Shown one piece after another: positions 37,778 through 46,386 of a stretch of DNA of 64,000 nucleotides (positions are counted from its first letter, which is position 1; every line of letters begins with the position of its first letter). Made by a program: the position numbers and the translations under genes. The notes beneath the pieces are model-generated. The model did no database searches, was not told the origin of the DNA, and saw nothing but the letters and a program-made list of their open reading frames with translations. Origin of the DNA: an uncultured Aquimarina sp. (lineage in GTDB: Bacteria > Bacteroidota > Bacteroidia > Flavobacteriales > Flavobacteriaceae); assembly GCA_947497175.1 (NCBI GenBank), contig CANMFM010000002.1, positions 124,001 through 188,000 on the forward strand. Direction: 5' to 3'.

Positions 37778-38359
37778 ATGCCTAGAGTTAAATTATTCGA
37801 CGAAGAGGAAGTGCTTAAAAAAGCGATGAAGTTATTCTGGAAACAAGGTTTCTATGCTACTTCGATGCAAGATTTAGTTAATGAGTTGAAAATCAACAGA
37901 GCCAGTATTTATGATACTTATGGCGACAAGAGGAAGTTATTTTTAAAAGCTTTTGATTTATATAGAAGAATTTCCAGGACTGAACTTAAAACTTTTTTGT
38001 ATTCTCATGCTTCGGTAAAAGAGGGCTTTCTCAAATTATTTCTTTTAGTCATTGAAGAAGGAATTAAAGATAAGGAAAGAAAAGGATGTTTTGTGGTCAA
38101 TTCGACAACAGAGTTGGCTTCAGAAGATGAAGTGATTTTTGAAATTGTAAATGAGAATAAGCAAATTTTTGAAGAATTGTTTTATGATCATTTAAAATTA
38201 GGTGTCGATAGAGGAGAAATTGCGCCCGATAAAGATTTAAAAGGGATAGCTTCCTATTTGTTTACTTTTAATAATGGATTAAAGGTCATGCTAAAAGCAG
38301 GTTCGTCAATTGAAGAATTAAGAAGAGTAGTACAACTGGCCTTAACAGTTCTTGATTAG
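37778..38359 (+). CDS. TetR/AcrR family transcriptional regulator
   Basis: 193 residues with an N-terminal TetR HTH (residues ~8-50; EEVLKKAMKLFWKQGFYATSMQDLVNELKINRASIYDTYGDKRKLF) and a helical ligand-binding domain with KGCFVVNSTTELAS, a pattern typical of the TetR_C_6/AcrR-like group. It probably represses itself and the ABM-domain gene through the paired GAAC/GTTC palindromes. It ends six bases before a convergent lipoprotein gene. Confidence 0.92.
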   Translation: MPRVKLFDEEEVLKKAMKLFWKQGFYATSMQDLVNELKINRASIYDTYGDKRKLFLKAFDLYRRISRTELKTFLYSHASVKEGFLKLFLLVIEEGIKDKERKGCFVVNSTTELASEDEVIFEIVNENKQIFEELFYDHLKLGVDRGEIAPDKDLKGIASYLFTFNNGLKVMLKAGSSIEELRRVVQLALTVLD

Positions 38360-38365
38360 ATTGTA

Positions 38366-38872
38366 TTATCGATGAAAGTTTCTGTCTTTTATTTTTATAT
38401 GTTCTGTTACATAAGTATCTATAAAAGTACTTTCTGTCGAGAATTGTTTGTGCCTGTGTTGTAATTCTAGTGTATCTTCAGTAATCTTTAAAATTTTAAA
38501 ATACTTATAATTTTTGGGGGTATTTAATAGTTCAGAAAGTTGATCGCCAATCCATTTTACATAAGATTTTCCATCTTTGTTGGTAACAATTTCCCAATTT
38601 GCAGATAACGATTCTCCGCAATTTTTATAATCACCATTATTATCCATCAAGGTTTTATTTGGTAGATATGTAATTCTATACGAAAGAAAACAACCACTCA
38701 TATTCATACGAGTTCCATTATTATGCCTCCAGGCAATTTTCCAATTTTTTCCTGTCTTCCCTGTTAGGAGTTCTTTTGCATTTTTCGGAAGTTGATAAGG
38801 TTCTTTGCTTGTACAAGAAAATAAACTAGCACAAATTAAAATAAAGATAAAAGTCTTTAAAGATGTTTTCAT
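38366..38872 (-). CDS. Hypothetical lipoprotein, possibly lipocalin-like
   Basis: 168 residues with a lipoprotein signal (SLFSC, Cys20). The mature part is beta-rich with a GKNWKIAWRHNNGTRMN start and several W/Y-containing strands, which resembles small lipocalin-like Bacteroidota lipoproteins. That is only an impression. Two cysteines in the mature part (SGCFLSY, KNCGES) could form a disulfide. It is convergent with tetR and not obviously part of an operon. Function unknown. Confidence 0.7.
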   Translation of the reverse strand: MKTSLKTFIFILICASLFSCTSKEPYQLPKNAKELLTGKTGKNWKIAWRHNNGTRMNMSGCFLSYRITYLPNKTLMDNNGDYKNCGESLSANWEIVTNKDGKSYVKWIGDQLSELLNTPKNYKYFKILKITEDTLELQHRHKQFSTESTFIDTYVTEHIKIKDRNFHR

Positions 38873-39025
38873 AATAGTTGATTAGCACCTCAATACATAT
38901 CAAAAATCATACCTGTTTCTTTGCATAGCATCACAATTGTTAATACTTCTGTGTAAAAGTATTTGGGAAGATATCTGTAAGAAGCTATTTAAACTTTTAT
39001 TTTAGCCTTGATAATAATTTATAGT

Positions 39026-39214
39026 ATGACAGAATACGTGCTTTTAACCGAAGATCAGAATTATTTTGTAGAATACCTTATTGGAGAACTTGTCTTATCT
39101 AATAGTATAAGTGAAGCAATGAAATTTAATGACGAAAATATTGCTTTGAGATTTAAGCAAATGCTACACAGCTCTTGTAAATTAACTACAAGTGTTAATA
39201 CTTATATCCAGTAA
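39026..39214 (+). CDS. Hypothetical small protein, 62 residues
   Basis: Not recognised. The ATG at 39026 is preferred over an in-frame TTG at 39008. The acidic N-terminus (TEYVLLTEDQNYFVEYL) and the helix-forming centre show no membrane segment. It is a single-gene unit, convergent with the S41 peptidase gene 15 bp downstream. Length and composition are compatible with a real gene, but coding evidence is weak. Confidence 0.45.
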   Translation: MTEYVLLTEDQNYFVEYLIGELVLSNSISEAMKFNDENIALRFKQMLHSSCKLTTSVNTYIQ

Positions 39215-39228
39215 AGAAGTTCCTTGTA

Positions 39229-40686
39229 TTATCCCTTAATTAATCTGAATAAATAATCTAACAAAGGGTCTTTACCATCTATTAAATTTTCAACAGAAAG
39301 ATCAATGTACTTATCGGGGGGGACTCCTGATCCGATAGGTACGGTTTTGTCTTTTACGTAATTTTCTACTTTTACCATTGACATTACCATGATAATTTTT
39401 GAATTCGGGAATTCATAATATACGGGAAACTGTCCATTTAATAAATAATATCCTCCACCGGTTTCTTCTCCTATTAATGTGATATCTTTGTTGTTTTTTG
39501 CATTGAGCGCAAAGGTAGAAGCCGCAGAAAAAGTAGTTCCACTGGTAAGTACATATACTTTTCCTTTAAATCTATTATAATGATCAGGAACCATTATAGA
39601 TTCAAGATCGTCAAAAGTTAATTTCCATCCATCGTAAACAGGATGATTTTTAAATCTATCTGTTAAAAAATCCTTTTCATTTAAAAATGTTCTGGTTGCA
39701 TATTCTCTTTCTTGCACAGATAAAGAAATGACATATTCACTTATCATTTGTTTAAAGGGTTTTTTTGTAACGAATGAATATAAATGTATTGCGTTAGGTC
39801 TAAAACCCCCATCATTATTACGAATATCTATGATTAAATGTTTAATCTTCTTCTCTTTTAACTCTTTAAAAATTTTAACAAGATTAGACTTAAATACTCT
39901 TACGTCAATTCCAAAAGAGTTAACAACTAATACAGCGGTACTTAATTCTTCTTTATAATAGACAAAGGGGTCTTTGTTGTTCAGGTGTTTATCAAAAAAA
40001 TCAAATCTATTTTTCTGGCGATGATAGGGAGCAAAGTAGGAATTGCGTTTTGTATTTCTTTGTTTAACTTTTACAAATGATTCTGCATCTAGGTCAATAG
40101 ATTTTTCTGTGCCATCAGGTTCGGTATAGTGTACAGAGAAGTGTTTTGTGATCCCATATTCGTAGGCATAAAACAACCCAAATTTCAGTTCAATATCTCT
40201 ATACTTTCTTGTTAAATTATATCCATCTGTCGCTGCATATTTTTTAAAACTTTCGATAATTTTAGATGTTGTTTTTTTGTTGATTGAATTGATTTTTGAT
40301 CCAACCGGAATTCCGAAATCATCAGTATCAGTATACAGTTCGGTATTAATAATCTTCAGAATTAATGGAAAATAGTACTGCTCACTTTTTATACTGTTAG
40401 GAGCAAATAGTAAAAGATGGCCATCTTTTACTCTATCAGTAATAGTAAGCATCTTTTTATATAAATCTATATCTGTAGAAATCTTTGACAGCGATTCTTT
40501 TGTCGTATTGAAAAGGTGGTCTAGAGAATCTTGCTCAACATATTGATAAAGGCTGGGGTGGCCATTTTTCAGGATGTTTTCAAAAATTTTGAAGTCTTCT
40601 TTGACCCCAAGAGAATCTATCGATTTTTGTGGAAATAGTGTGTGGATGTTTATCCAAAAAAGTATAATTGTAAGTGTTCTCAGCAT
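39229..40686 (-). CDS. S41 family peptidase (tail-specific protease-like)
   Basis: 485 residues with a signal peptide (ends near LFPQKS, residue ~20), so exported. The S41 core has LIIDIRNNDGG and the nucleophile region VLTSGTTFSAAS, with a matching late GEETGGGYY stretch. The PDZ part is unclear, and the N-terminal half is helical, as in other Flavobacteriaceae S41 proteins. It probably cleaves periplasmic or surface proteins; the target is unknown. It stands alone, with an intergenic region upstream that contains a transposon-like element. Confidence 0.88.
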   Translation of the reverse strand: MLRTLTIILFWINIHTLFPQKSIDSLGVKEDFKIFENILKNGHPSLYQYVEQDSLDHLFNTTKESLSKISTDIDLYKKMLTITDRVKDGHLLLFAPNSIKSEQYYFPLILKIINTELYTDTDDFGIPVGSKINSINKKTTSKIIESFKKYAATDGYNLTRKYRDIELKFGLFYAYEYGITKHFSVHYTEPDGTEKSIDLDAESFVKVKQRNTKRNSYFAPYHRQKNRFDFFDKHLNNKDPFVYYKEELSTAVLVVNSFGIDVRVFKSNLVKIFKELKEKKIKHLIIDIRNNDGGFRPNAIHLYSFVTKKPFKQMISEYVISLSVQEREYATRTFLNEKDFLTDRFKNHPVYDGWKLTFDDLESIMVPDHYNRFKGKVYVLTSGTTFSAASTFALNAKNNKDITLIGEETGGGYYLLNGQFPVYYEFPNSKIIMVMSMVKVENYVKDKTVPIGSGVPPDKYIDLSVENLIDGKDPLLDYLFRLIKG

Positions 40687-41133
40687 TCTGTAATTCTCAA
40701 AAAGTATGATGTATTAGCCCTGATTAGGCATTATAAAAACCTAAAACCATTTCCAAACCTAACGCTTTGCCGTATTTTCAAATTTGACCGGAGCGAGGCT
40801 ACGCAAAATTTGGTAAAATTCCATTTTAACGCGCTTTCAGGCTTCATGACAAAGTTTTAAGGCATATCCGAACTAAATGACTCATTACTATTGGTTGATG
40901 TTGCAATCTTTTGTTTACCAAATGTAAAAATAAGAAAATTAAAAAGTGATCAGGGTAGTATTATAAGAATAAAAAGAGGCTGTCTAAAAAGAACATAATA
41001 ATATCATTACGAAAAATTTTAATCTTGAAGTAATCTGTTTATCAGTAGCCTCAATTTAACAGATTTTCCTTCATTTCTCTGGCAATGATTACTTTTTAGA
41101 CAGCCTCTTATGATTTTTATTTTCAGACCAAAT
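40687..41133. other. Intergenic region with a GC-richer patch and a MITE
   Basis: 447 bp without a gene. A patch at about 40740-40865, richer in G/C than its surroundings, has arms CAAATTT/AAATTTG that could fold; its origin is unknown. The MITE at 40974-41109 follows. Confidence 0.5.
40974..41109. mobile_element. MITE-like non-autonomous element with 18-bp inverted ends
   Basis: Perfect terminal inverted repeats AAGAGGCTGTCTAAAAAG (40974-40991) and its complement (41092-41109) bound a 136-bp stretch with no ORF. The GAGGCTGTCTAAAAAG end resembles termini of IS elements found in Bacteroidota, possibly the IS1182/IS5 group; this is recollection. No clear target-site duplication could be seen. 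Confidence 0.8.
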
Positions 41134-42441
41134 TTAATTCAGTTTCCGTAGTTGTTTTTGTATTTTTTTGATAGCCGATTCAATAGATTTTTCTGGTTCT
41201 ATAACATTATACTCTCCCCAGAACTTAGGATCAGAAAAACCAGATGCTTCATCACTAATCACAACCGTTGATTTTAAACGGTCTTTTGGTTTTAGAGTTT
41301 CGTTATCAATATTCTTTTTCCAATCTGTGATAGCCATTTCGACATTTAATTTATATACCGAGTTAAACAATCTCTTTTTCCAGTTGATCTTAATTGCAAG
41401 ATCGATTCTTCCATAGCTATAGTACCACTTACCATTACTTTGTCTATAGTCTATATTGTAAGTGGCTTGAGTGGGTTGTACTCTTGCATTTCTCGGCTTT
41501 TTTCTTACAAACATTCTACTCACTTCTTCTTTGTTTTCCATATTTAAGCTGTAGACCGCTTTGGTCATGGCTAGCGTTTCTGAATCTATATAGAGCTTCC
41601 CGAAATACATGGGTTCGGTTATCTGCGGACGTTGTTTAAATTTGATTACGTAAATATATCGATCATTAACTTTGGTTGATTTATCAAAACTAAATTCATA
41701 CGTTTTTAGCATATTATCAGTAAAAAGAATCTCAGGATTTTTCATGACATCAATATACAATGTGCTTGATGGCCCCCCTTGTAATTTTACAGTTAAGGTA
41801 TCTAATTTTTTATAATCAGCACTTTTTCTTGCTCTATATAGCTTAATAATATCTGTTTTAGAAGACTCATAAGGGTTTTTATATACATCGACTACAGCTT
41901 CAGAGAGAGAAACATAGCTTCTGCGCTTTTTAATAGTTTCTCTATAAAAAGCGGTCATGATAGTATTATGATTAATATAATTACTACCTTTTCTTTTCAT
42001 TACGGCCCGTATTAATGATTCTGGATCTCTAGGGTCAATATTAATCTCTGAAAGCTCAGTTATTGATGATTCGAGTTTTATTTTTAGTTCATTTCCTTTA
42101 AATTCTGAAAGGCTCAAAATTTTATCATTATATCCTAAATGGGAAATTGTGATTTCGCCATTAGAAATATCCTTTGGAACCTTCAACAAGAATTCTCCTT
42201 CGTCGTTAGTAACGGTAGAAATATTGGTGTTGTTAACAGAGATAGATACAGATACAAGCAATTGATTAGTTTCTTTACTAACCACAACCCCTTTATACTC
42301 ATTGTAATTAGCATCATCTTGGGTGCTTATATCTTGCAGATACGTAAAGGCGTGAGCGTTTATTGAGTGTCCAATAAATAAAAAGACAAACAATAGATAG
42401 GTCAACTGTTTTTTGCAGAATAGAATACTTTTTTTGTTCAT
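41134..42441 (-). CDS. Carboxypeptidase-regulatory-like domain protein, exported
   Basis: About 435 residues from the ATG at 42439-42441; an upstream in-frame start at 42507 would hide the signal peptide. The signal peptide (LLFVFLFIGHSINAHA) is followed by a CarboxypepD_reg-like beta-sandwich (residues ~45-125; YKGVVVSKETNQLLVSVSISVNN). A long C-terminal beta-rich part (GGPSSTLYIDVMKNPEILF, LYIDSETLAMTKAVYSL) looks like the outer-membrane or periplasmic proteins of this class. Function unknown. It is separated from the S41 gene by the MITE, and from the upstream kinase by about 110 bp. Confidence 0.82.
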   Translation of the reverse strand: MNKKSILFCKKQLTYLLFVFLFIGHSINAHAFTYLQDISTQDDANYNEYKGVVVSKETNQLLVSVSISVNNTNISTVTNDEGEFLLKVPKDISNGEITISHLGYNDKILSLSEFKGNELKIKLESSITELSEINIDPRDPESLIRAVMKRKGSNYINHNTIMTAFYRETIKKRRSYVSLSEAVVDVYKNPYESSKTDIIKLYRARKSADYKKLDTLTVKLQGGPSSTLYIDVMKNPEILFTDNMLKTYEFSFDKSTKVNDRYIYVIKFKQRPQITEPMYFGKLYIDSETLAMTKAVYSLNMENKEEVSRMFVRKKPRNARVQPTQATYNIDYRQSNGKWYYSYGRIDLAIKINWKKRLFNSVYKLNVEMAITDWKKNIDNETLKPKDRLKSTVVISDEASGFSDPKFWGEYNVIEPEKSIESAIKKIQKQLRKLN

Positions 42442-42555
42442 AGCCCGAGTTTTTAGTTTTAAATTCTCATAAAAGAGCTTATGTACAAGATAATGATTTT
42501 TATTCAAATAATTTTATAAGGATACTAAAAACGATACGTTTTGAATATCTTGTAT

Positions 42556-43959
42556 TTAGTGATATTCGTGATGATCCCCAAACCAGTTTTTTAATTTAAT
42601 GTTTAAAACCTCTGTAGTAAAGGGCTTTGTAATATAGTCATCAAGTCCTTTGGCTATAAATTTTTCTGCATCACCTGGTAATGCATTTGATGTTAATGCT
42701 ATAATTGGCGGAATTTTATTAAAGTTTGTTCGTAATAAATTGCTTGTTTCTACACCATCTAAATCTGGTAAATTTATATCCATTAAGATAAGATCGTATC
42801 TATCTTCTTTGAATTTTTTTAAAGCACTTTTACCATCTTTTGCAATATCTGCTGTGCATCCCAGGTATTTTAAAATTTGTTGAGACACCAAAATATTGGT
42901 GTCTGAATCTTCTACCAATAAGACGTGTAGGTTATAATTTTGGTTTTGACTGGCAATTTTACTTTTATTCTCCTGGATTGAAGAAATAGTCGAGGCTTTA
43001 GTTTTGAAAGTAAACCAAAAATTACTGCCACTACCAAGCTCACTATGCACACCGAGTTTGCCTCCCATTAAATGTACAAGATTTTTGCAAATGGTTAAAC
43101 CTAGTCCGCTTCCTTCTCCAGATATTATGGATGCTTTATGAAATTGACTAAAACGATTAAATAGATTTTCTAAGTCCGCTTTACTTATACCAACACCTGT
43201 ATCTTTTATTTCAATTTTAATGATTAATTCATTCCCTTTTTTTTGTACTAACGAGGTATTGATATCAATGTTTCCGTTTTCGGTGAATTTAATAGCGTTA
43301 CCAATCAAGTTTGAAATTACCTGCGTAAGTCGATGACTATCTGCTACAATAAATTCTGGAAGTTCATCTGAGTATTCTGAAGTTAGATCTATTTCTTTGG
43401 CCTTAGCTGTGGCAATGAAAAGATCAATGTTTTGAAGGATTAATTCTTTCAGATTTGTATGTTGAGGAGAGAGTTTAAATTTTCCGGCTTCTATTTTTGA
43501 AAGGTCCAATATTTGATTTAAAATATCTAGTAAATTAAGAGATGATTTGTGTATGATATTAACATATTCTTTTTGTAAATCATCTAAAGCGGTAGTTTTA
43601 TAAAGCAGATCAATCATTCCTATAACTCCTACCATAGGTGTTCTTATTTCATGACTCATATTGGCAAGAAAATCCTGTTTAAATTTTGAAGCTCTTAATA
43701 TTTGTTGATTTATTTCTTTTAGTTTATCTAAATTTTTTCCGCCGTACATTGCAAATAATCCCAAAAATAAAGGAGCCGTATCAATAATATAATGGATAGG
43801 AGAGTTTTTTTGAACAAACATTGCAGATTGCCAAGTAAACTCAAGCCCCAACCTGGAAATATCGATACATGTGGCTAAAACCGGGAAAGTTAAGCCAAAC
43901 AACATTCCATAAAAAGTATATTTAGTCGCCTCAGATTTGAACCACGATCTTTGTGTCAT
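42556..43959 (-). CDS. Hybrid sensor histidine kinase
   Basis: 467 residues. Two membrane segments (~15-33 and ~57-73) form a minimal membrane sensor without a large periplasmic domain. HisKA with His103 (NMSHEIRTPM), HATPase (residues ~205-325; DTGVGISKADL) and a C-terminal receiver (residues ~345-460) with phospho-acceptor Asp394 (ILMDINLP) follow. Phosphorelay through an external Hpt protein is expected, and none is encoded nearby. The input signal is unknown. It is a single gene with its own upstream region. Confidence 0.92.
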   Translation of the reverse strand: MTQRSWFKSEATKYTFYGMLFGLTFPVLATCIDISRLGLEFTWQSAMFVQKNSPIHYIIDTAPLFLGLFAMYGGKNLDKLKEINQQILRASKFKQDFLANMSHEIRTPMVGVIGMIDLLYKTTALDDLQKEYVNIIHKSSLNLLDILNQILDLSKIEAGKFKLSPQHTNLKELILQNIDLFIATAKAKEIDLTSEYSDELPEFIVADSHRLTQVISNLIGNAIKFTENGNIDINTSLVQKKGNELIIKIEIKDTGVGISKADLENLFNRFSQFHKASIISGEGSGLGLTICKNLVHLMGGKLGVHSELGSGSNFWFTFKTKASTISSIQENKSKIASQNQNYNLHVLLVEDSDTNILVSQQILKYLGCTADIAKDGKSALKKFKEDRYDLILMDINLPDLDGVETSNLLRTNFNKIPPIIALTSNALPGDAEKFIAKGLDDYITKPFTTEVLNIKLKNWFGDHHEYH

Positions 43960-44108
43960 AATAGTTGATTTGGTTACTTATATCGTTAGTAATTCAAAAA
44001 TTGGGGATAGGGGTAATTATTAGAGGGTATTAGATTTTAAATATAAGTTTTTTAGAGTTTCATGCCAAATATCTATGTAAAATTAAAAGCAATTGTATTT
44101 GTATTAAA

Positions 44109-44145
44109 ATAAAAAAATCCACGATATACATAATGATCGTGGATT
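44109..44145 (-). terminator. Terminator of the T9SS-cargo candidate gene
   Basis: A perfect 10-bp stem AATCCACGAT / ATCGTGGATT (44116-44125, 44136-44145), with an A run on the plus strand (T run in the transcript) just outside it. Confidence 0.8.
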
Positions 44146-44171
44146 CTAAACCTTACTTTTAATGGTTATAG

Positions 44172-44705
44172 TTAGCCTTTGAATACGTATTTTTTTAGTT
44201 TATAACCTTCAACTTTGATTAAATATGTTTTTGGATCTACAAGATAATGTATATAATCATCTACTCGTCCTTTGTCTAATAACCTTCCTGATGTTGTATA
44301 AAGACTATACCTTAGCCCCTGAGGAACTTCTATGATATGCCTGAACGTCTTTTGATCAGTATTTTGTTGGCAAGTGTCATCTGCAAGGAATTTATTTATA
44401 AAAGTAATTCTTCCTTGTTCTTCTCCTTCAAGGGTCACGGTTGCTGAACTATCAATATCAATAATACCAGTACCGGTAAGGTTTCCAAGAATTATCAAGC
44501 ATGCATTTCTTACTTTAATACGTGCGCCAGCTTCAAGGTGTAGGCTCTCGGTAATGAAAATAACACCTTCTTCAGTGTTTTCATCTAAACCATCAACTAC
44601 AGTGTTTTCTGTAACCGACATTAACTTGTATGAAATGTCGATTTTTGTGTTTGCAAAAGTAATGCCTGTTAAAAACAAAGCTAATAGGGGTAAAAGTGTT
44701 TTCAT
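44172..44705 (-). CDS. Exported protein with probable T9SS type A sorting tail
   Basis: 177 residues with a signal peptide (ends near ITFANT, residue ~20). The middle is a short beta-solenoid-like segment (HLEAGARIKVRNACLIILGNLTGTGIIDIDS), as seen in parallel-helix or adhesin proteins. The C-terminal ~60 residues (LRYSLYTTSGRLLDKGRV...YLIKVEGYKLKKYVFKG) match the pattern of type IX secretion sorting domains. It should pass the outer membrane by T9SS. It is small for a cargo protein, and its role is unknown. Confidence 0.7.
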   Translation of the reverse strand: MKTLLPLLALFLTGITFANTKIDISYKLMSVTENTVVDGLDENTEEGVIFITESLHLEAGARIKVRNACLIILGNLTGTGIIDIDSSATVTLEGEEQGRITFINKFLADDTCQQNTDQKTFRHIIEVPQGLRYSLYTTSGRLLDKGRVDDYIHYLVDPKTYLIKVEGYKLKKYVFKG

Positions 44706-45079
44706 ATAGTTTGGTTTTAGGGTTAAACCTCAGTTTTGATATCTGTAGGTTTTAAGCTACATATATTGTGATTTTATCGATATAAAACTAAAAATCAACG
44801 ACAATATACAATTTTTTGTCTTAAAAGTGTAATTTTTTGATGTGCAATATTGAACTTTTGCTACTCATAAAGAGTAAAAACCTTCAAATCCCCTGTAATT
44901 TCAATAGATCCGATAGCGTAATTTTTTTTGATTTTTTTAACATTTTCTCAAATTTATTTGTATTAGTTTGATTTTTAAAGCTCTAATGCTTTAGAAAAAA
45001 GGTCAAAAAGGATTATTTATTAATAGGTATGTTTATTCTTAAAAGATTCTCTAAAGGCTTTTTAGAATAATATAACAAT

Positions 45080-45208
45080 ATGACTTTTTATTACGTTATT
45101 GGCTCTGTGGTGATAATTGTTTTTTTGTTTCTATCTGATTTTAAGTATCTAAGGTATCGTGTGATGAACTATCGATTATACAAAACAGTATACTTTATAC
45201 TAATTTGA
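45080..45208 (+). CDS. Possible small single-pass membrane protein, 42 residues
   Basis: The ATG-initiated frame has a hydrophobic segment (YVIGSVVIIVFLFLS, residues ~5-19) and a basic, Tyr-rich tail. It is too short for confidence, and no ribosome-binding site or homolog is known to me. It may be spurious. Confidence 0.3.
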   Translation: MTFYYVIGSVVIIVFLFLSDFKYLRYRVMNYRLYKTVYFILI

Positions 45209-45229
45209 GTTAAAATTTTTCAAAAAAAA

Positions 45230-45258
45230 GACAATTGTCATTATTTTTTGTATTTTTG
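45230..45258 (+). promoter_or_regulatory. Antitoxin promoter with palindrome
   Basis: The palindrome GACAATTGTC (45230-45239) is followed by the -7 box TATTTTTG (45251-45258), with a further TTGTC half-site at 45256-45260. It is a likely operator for autoregulation by the Xre antitoxin. Confidence 0.5.
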
Positions 45259-45275
45259 TCGTAAAATAAAAAGTT

Positions 45276-45728
45276 ATGGGAGCAGTATCTCCGTTAGATT
45301 TTGATAGTTTCGAAAATAAAGGATTGCTAAGATATCTTAATATAGATATTCCTTTGCGCAATATGTATGATTTTATAGAACTGTCTAGAAATGGTATCGA
45401 CAAAAAAGCATTATTGCATCTTGCAAAAACCATTGGTTTTGATCTCAAAGAACTCGCTCACGTGCTTCATATCTCAGAACGTACATTGCAACGTTACGAT
45501 TTAAATAAAAAGATGAGTACTGAAGCTAGTGCTAAATCGTTGCAACTAGCCAAGCTTTATGCCAAAGGGGAAAACATTTTTGGAGATCTTGACCGCTTTA
45601 AAAATTGGATGGAACACCCTAGTGTAGCGTTAGCTATGAAAAAACCAAAAGAACTCTTAGATACTACTTTTGGATTTCAATTACTTAATGAAGAACTAGT
45701 TCGTATTGAGCATGGAATTTTTGCATAA
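45276..45728 (+). CDS. Xre/MbcA/ParS-type antitoxin of RES system (DUF2384)
   Basis: 150 residues. The central HTH-like region (IDKKALLHLAKTIGFDLKELAHVLHISERTLQRYD, residues ~50-80) and the C-terminal toxin-binding DUF2384 segment (LYAKGENIFGDLDRFKNWMEHPSVALAMKKPKELLDTTFG) are the hallmark of RES antitoxins. The stop codon overlaps the toxin start (TAATG), as expected for a coupled type II toxin-antitoxin pair. It probably represses its own promoter together with the toxin. Confidence 0.93.
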   Translation: MGAVSPLDFDSFENKGLLRYLNIDIPLRNMYDFIELSRNGIDKKALLHLAKTIGFDLKELAHVLHISERTLQRYDLNKKMSTEASAKSLQLAKLYAKGENIFGDLDRFKNWMEHPSVALAMKKPKELLDTTFGFQLLNEELVRIEHGIFA

Positions 45729-46183
45729 TGCAAGTATATAGAATAGCAAAGCAAAAATATATTAATGACCTTACAGGAATTGGAGCCAAAACAGTAGGTG
45801 GAAGATGGAATCCTAAAGGAGTGGCAGTATTATATACCAGTACTACTGCTGCACTTTCTGCTTTAGAGGTTTTAGCACATTTGCCGGCAGCCTATTTTCC
45901 AGATGATATGGCAATAGCAACCATAGAAGTACCAGATAGTCTAATAACTCAGATTAGTAGAGAACAACTTCCCAAAAATTGGAAACAAATTCCGGCACCT
46001 ATAGAAATTCAAAGTTTTGCTATGGAGTGGATTAATGAAGAAAAATACTTAGGAATCAAAGTACCCAGTATTATCATTCCTAATGAAAAAAATATCTTGA
46101 TTAACCCTTTGCATCCTAAGTTTAATAAAATAAAGCTAATTTCAATAGAACCTTTTAGTTTTGACACCAGACTTTTAAAATAA
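45728..46183 (+). CDS. RES domain toxin (NAD+ phosphorylase/degrading)
   Basis: A 151-residue RES-family protein. It has the conserved Arg near the start (YRIAKQKY), GGRWNPKGVAVLYTST and the Ser/Glu region (AALSALEVLAHL). RES toxins destroy cellular NAD+ and stop growth when freed from the Xre antitoxin. It starts within the antitoxin stop codon. The length is typical, and the three named motifs are intact, so it should be active. Confidence 0.93.
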   Translation: MQVYRIAKQKYINDLTGIGAKTVGGRWNPKGVAVLYTSTTAALSALEVLAHLPAAYFPDDMAIATIEVPDSLITQISREQLPKNWKQIPAPIEIQSFAMEWINEEKYLGIKVPSIIIPNEKNILINPLHPKFNKIKLISIEPFSFDTRLLK

Positions 46184-46386
46184 TCATTTCCTTACCTAAT
46201 AAAATGCATATATCTTAATTGTTTTAGTTTGAGAGATTTATTTTTTTGAATCTTAATTTTTTAGTTAAAAATGGAATTCGATTTATTAATAGTATTCATT
46301 TTCTATATATTTCGGGCTTAAAAAACGTAACAAAAACATAATTTGTGCGTCATATTTTCTATAATTAATCTTAATTAGATATCAAA

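Larger units (their letters stand above)
44706..45275. other. Intergenic region before the toxin-antitoxin pair
   Basis: 570 bp. It holds a possible 42-residue membrane-protein ORF (45080-45208), the palindrome GACAATTGTC (45230-45239) and a -7 box TATTTTTG (45251-45258) for the antitoxin. The first 370 bp show nothing I can support. Confidence 0.5.
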
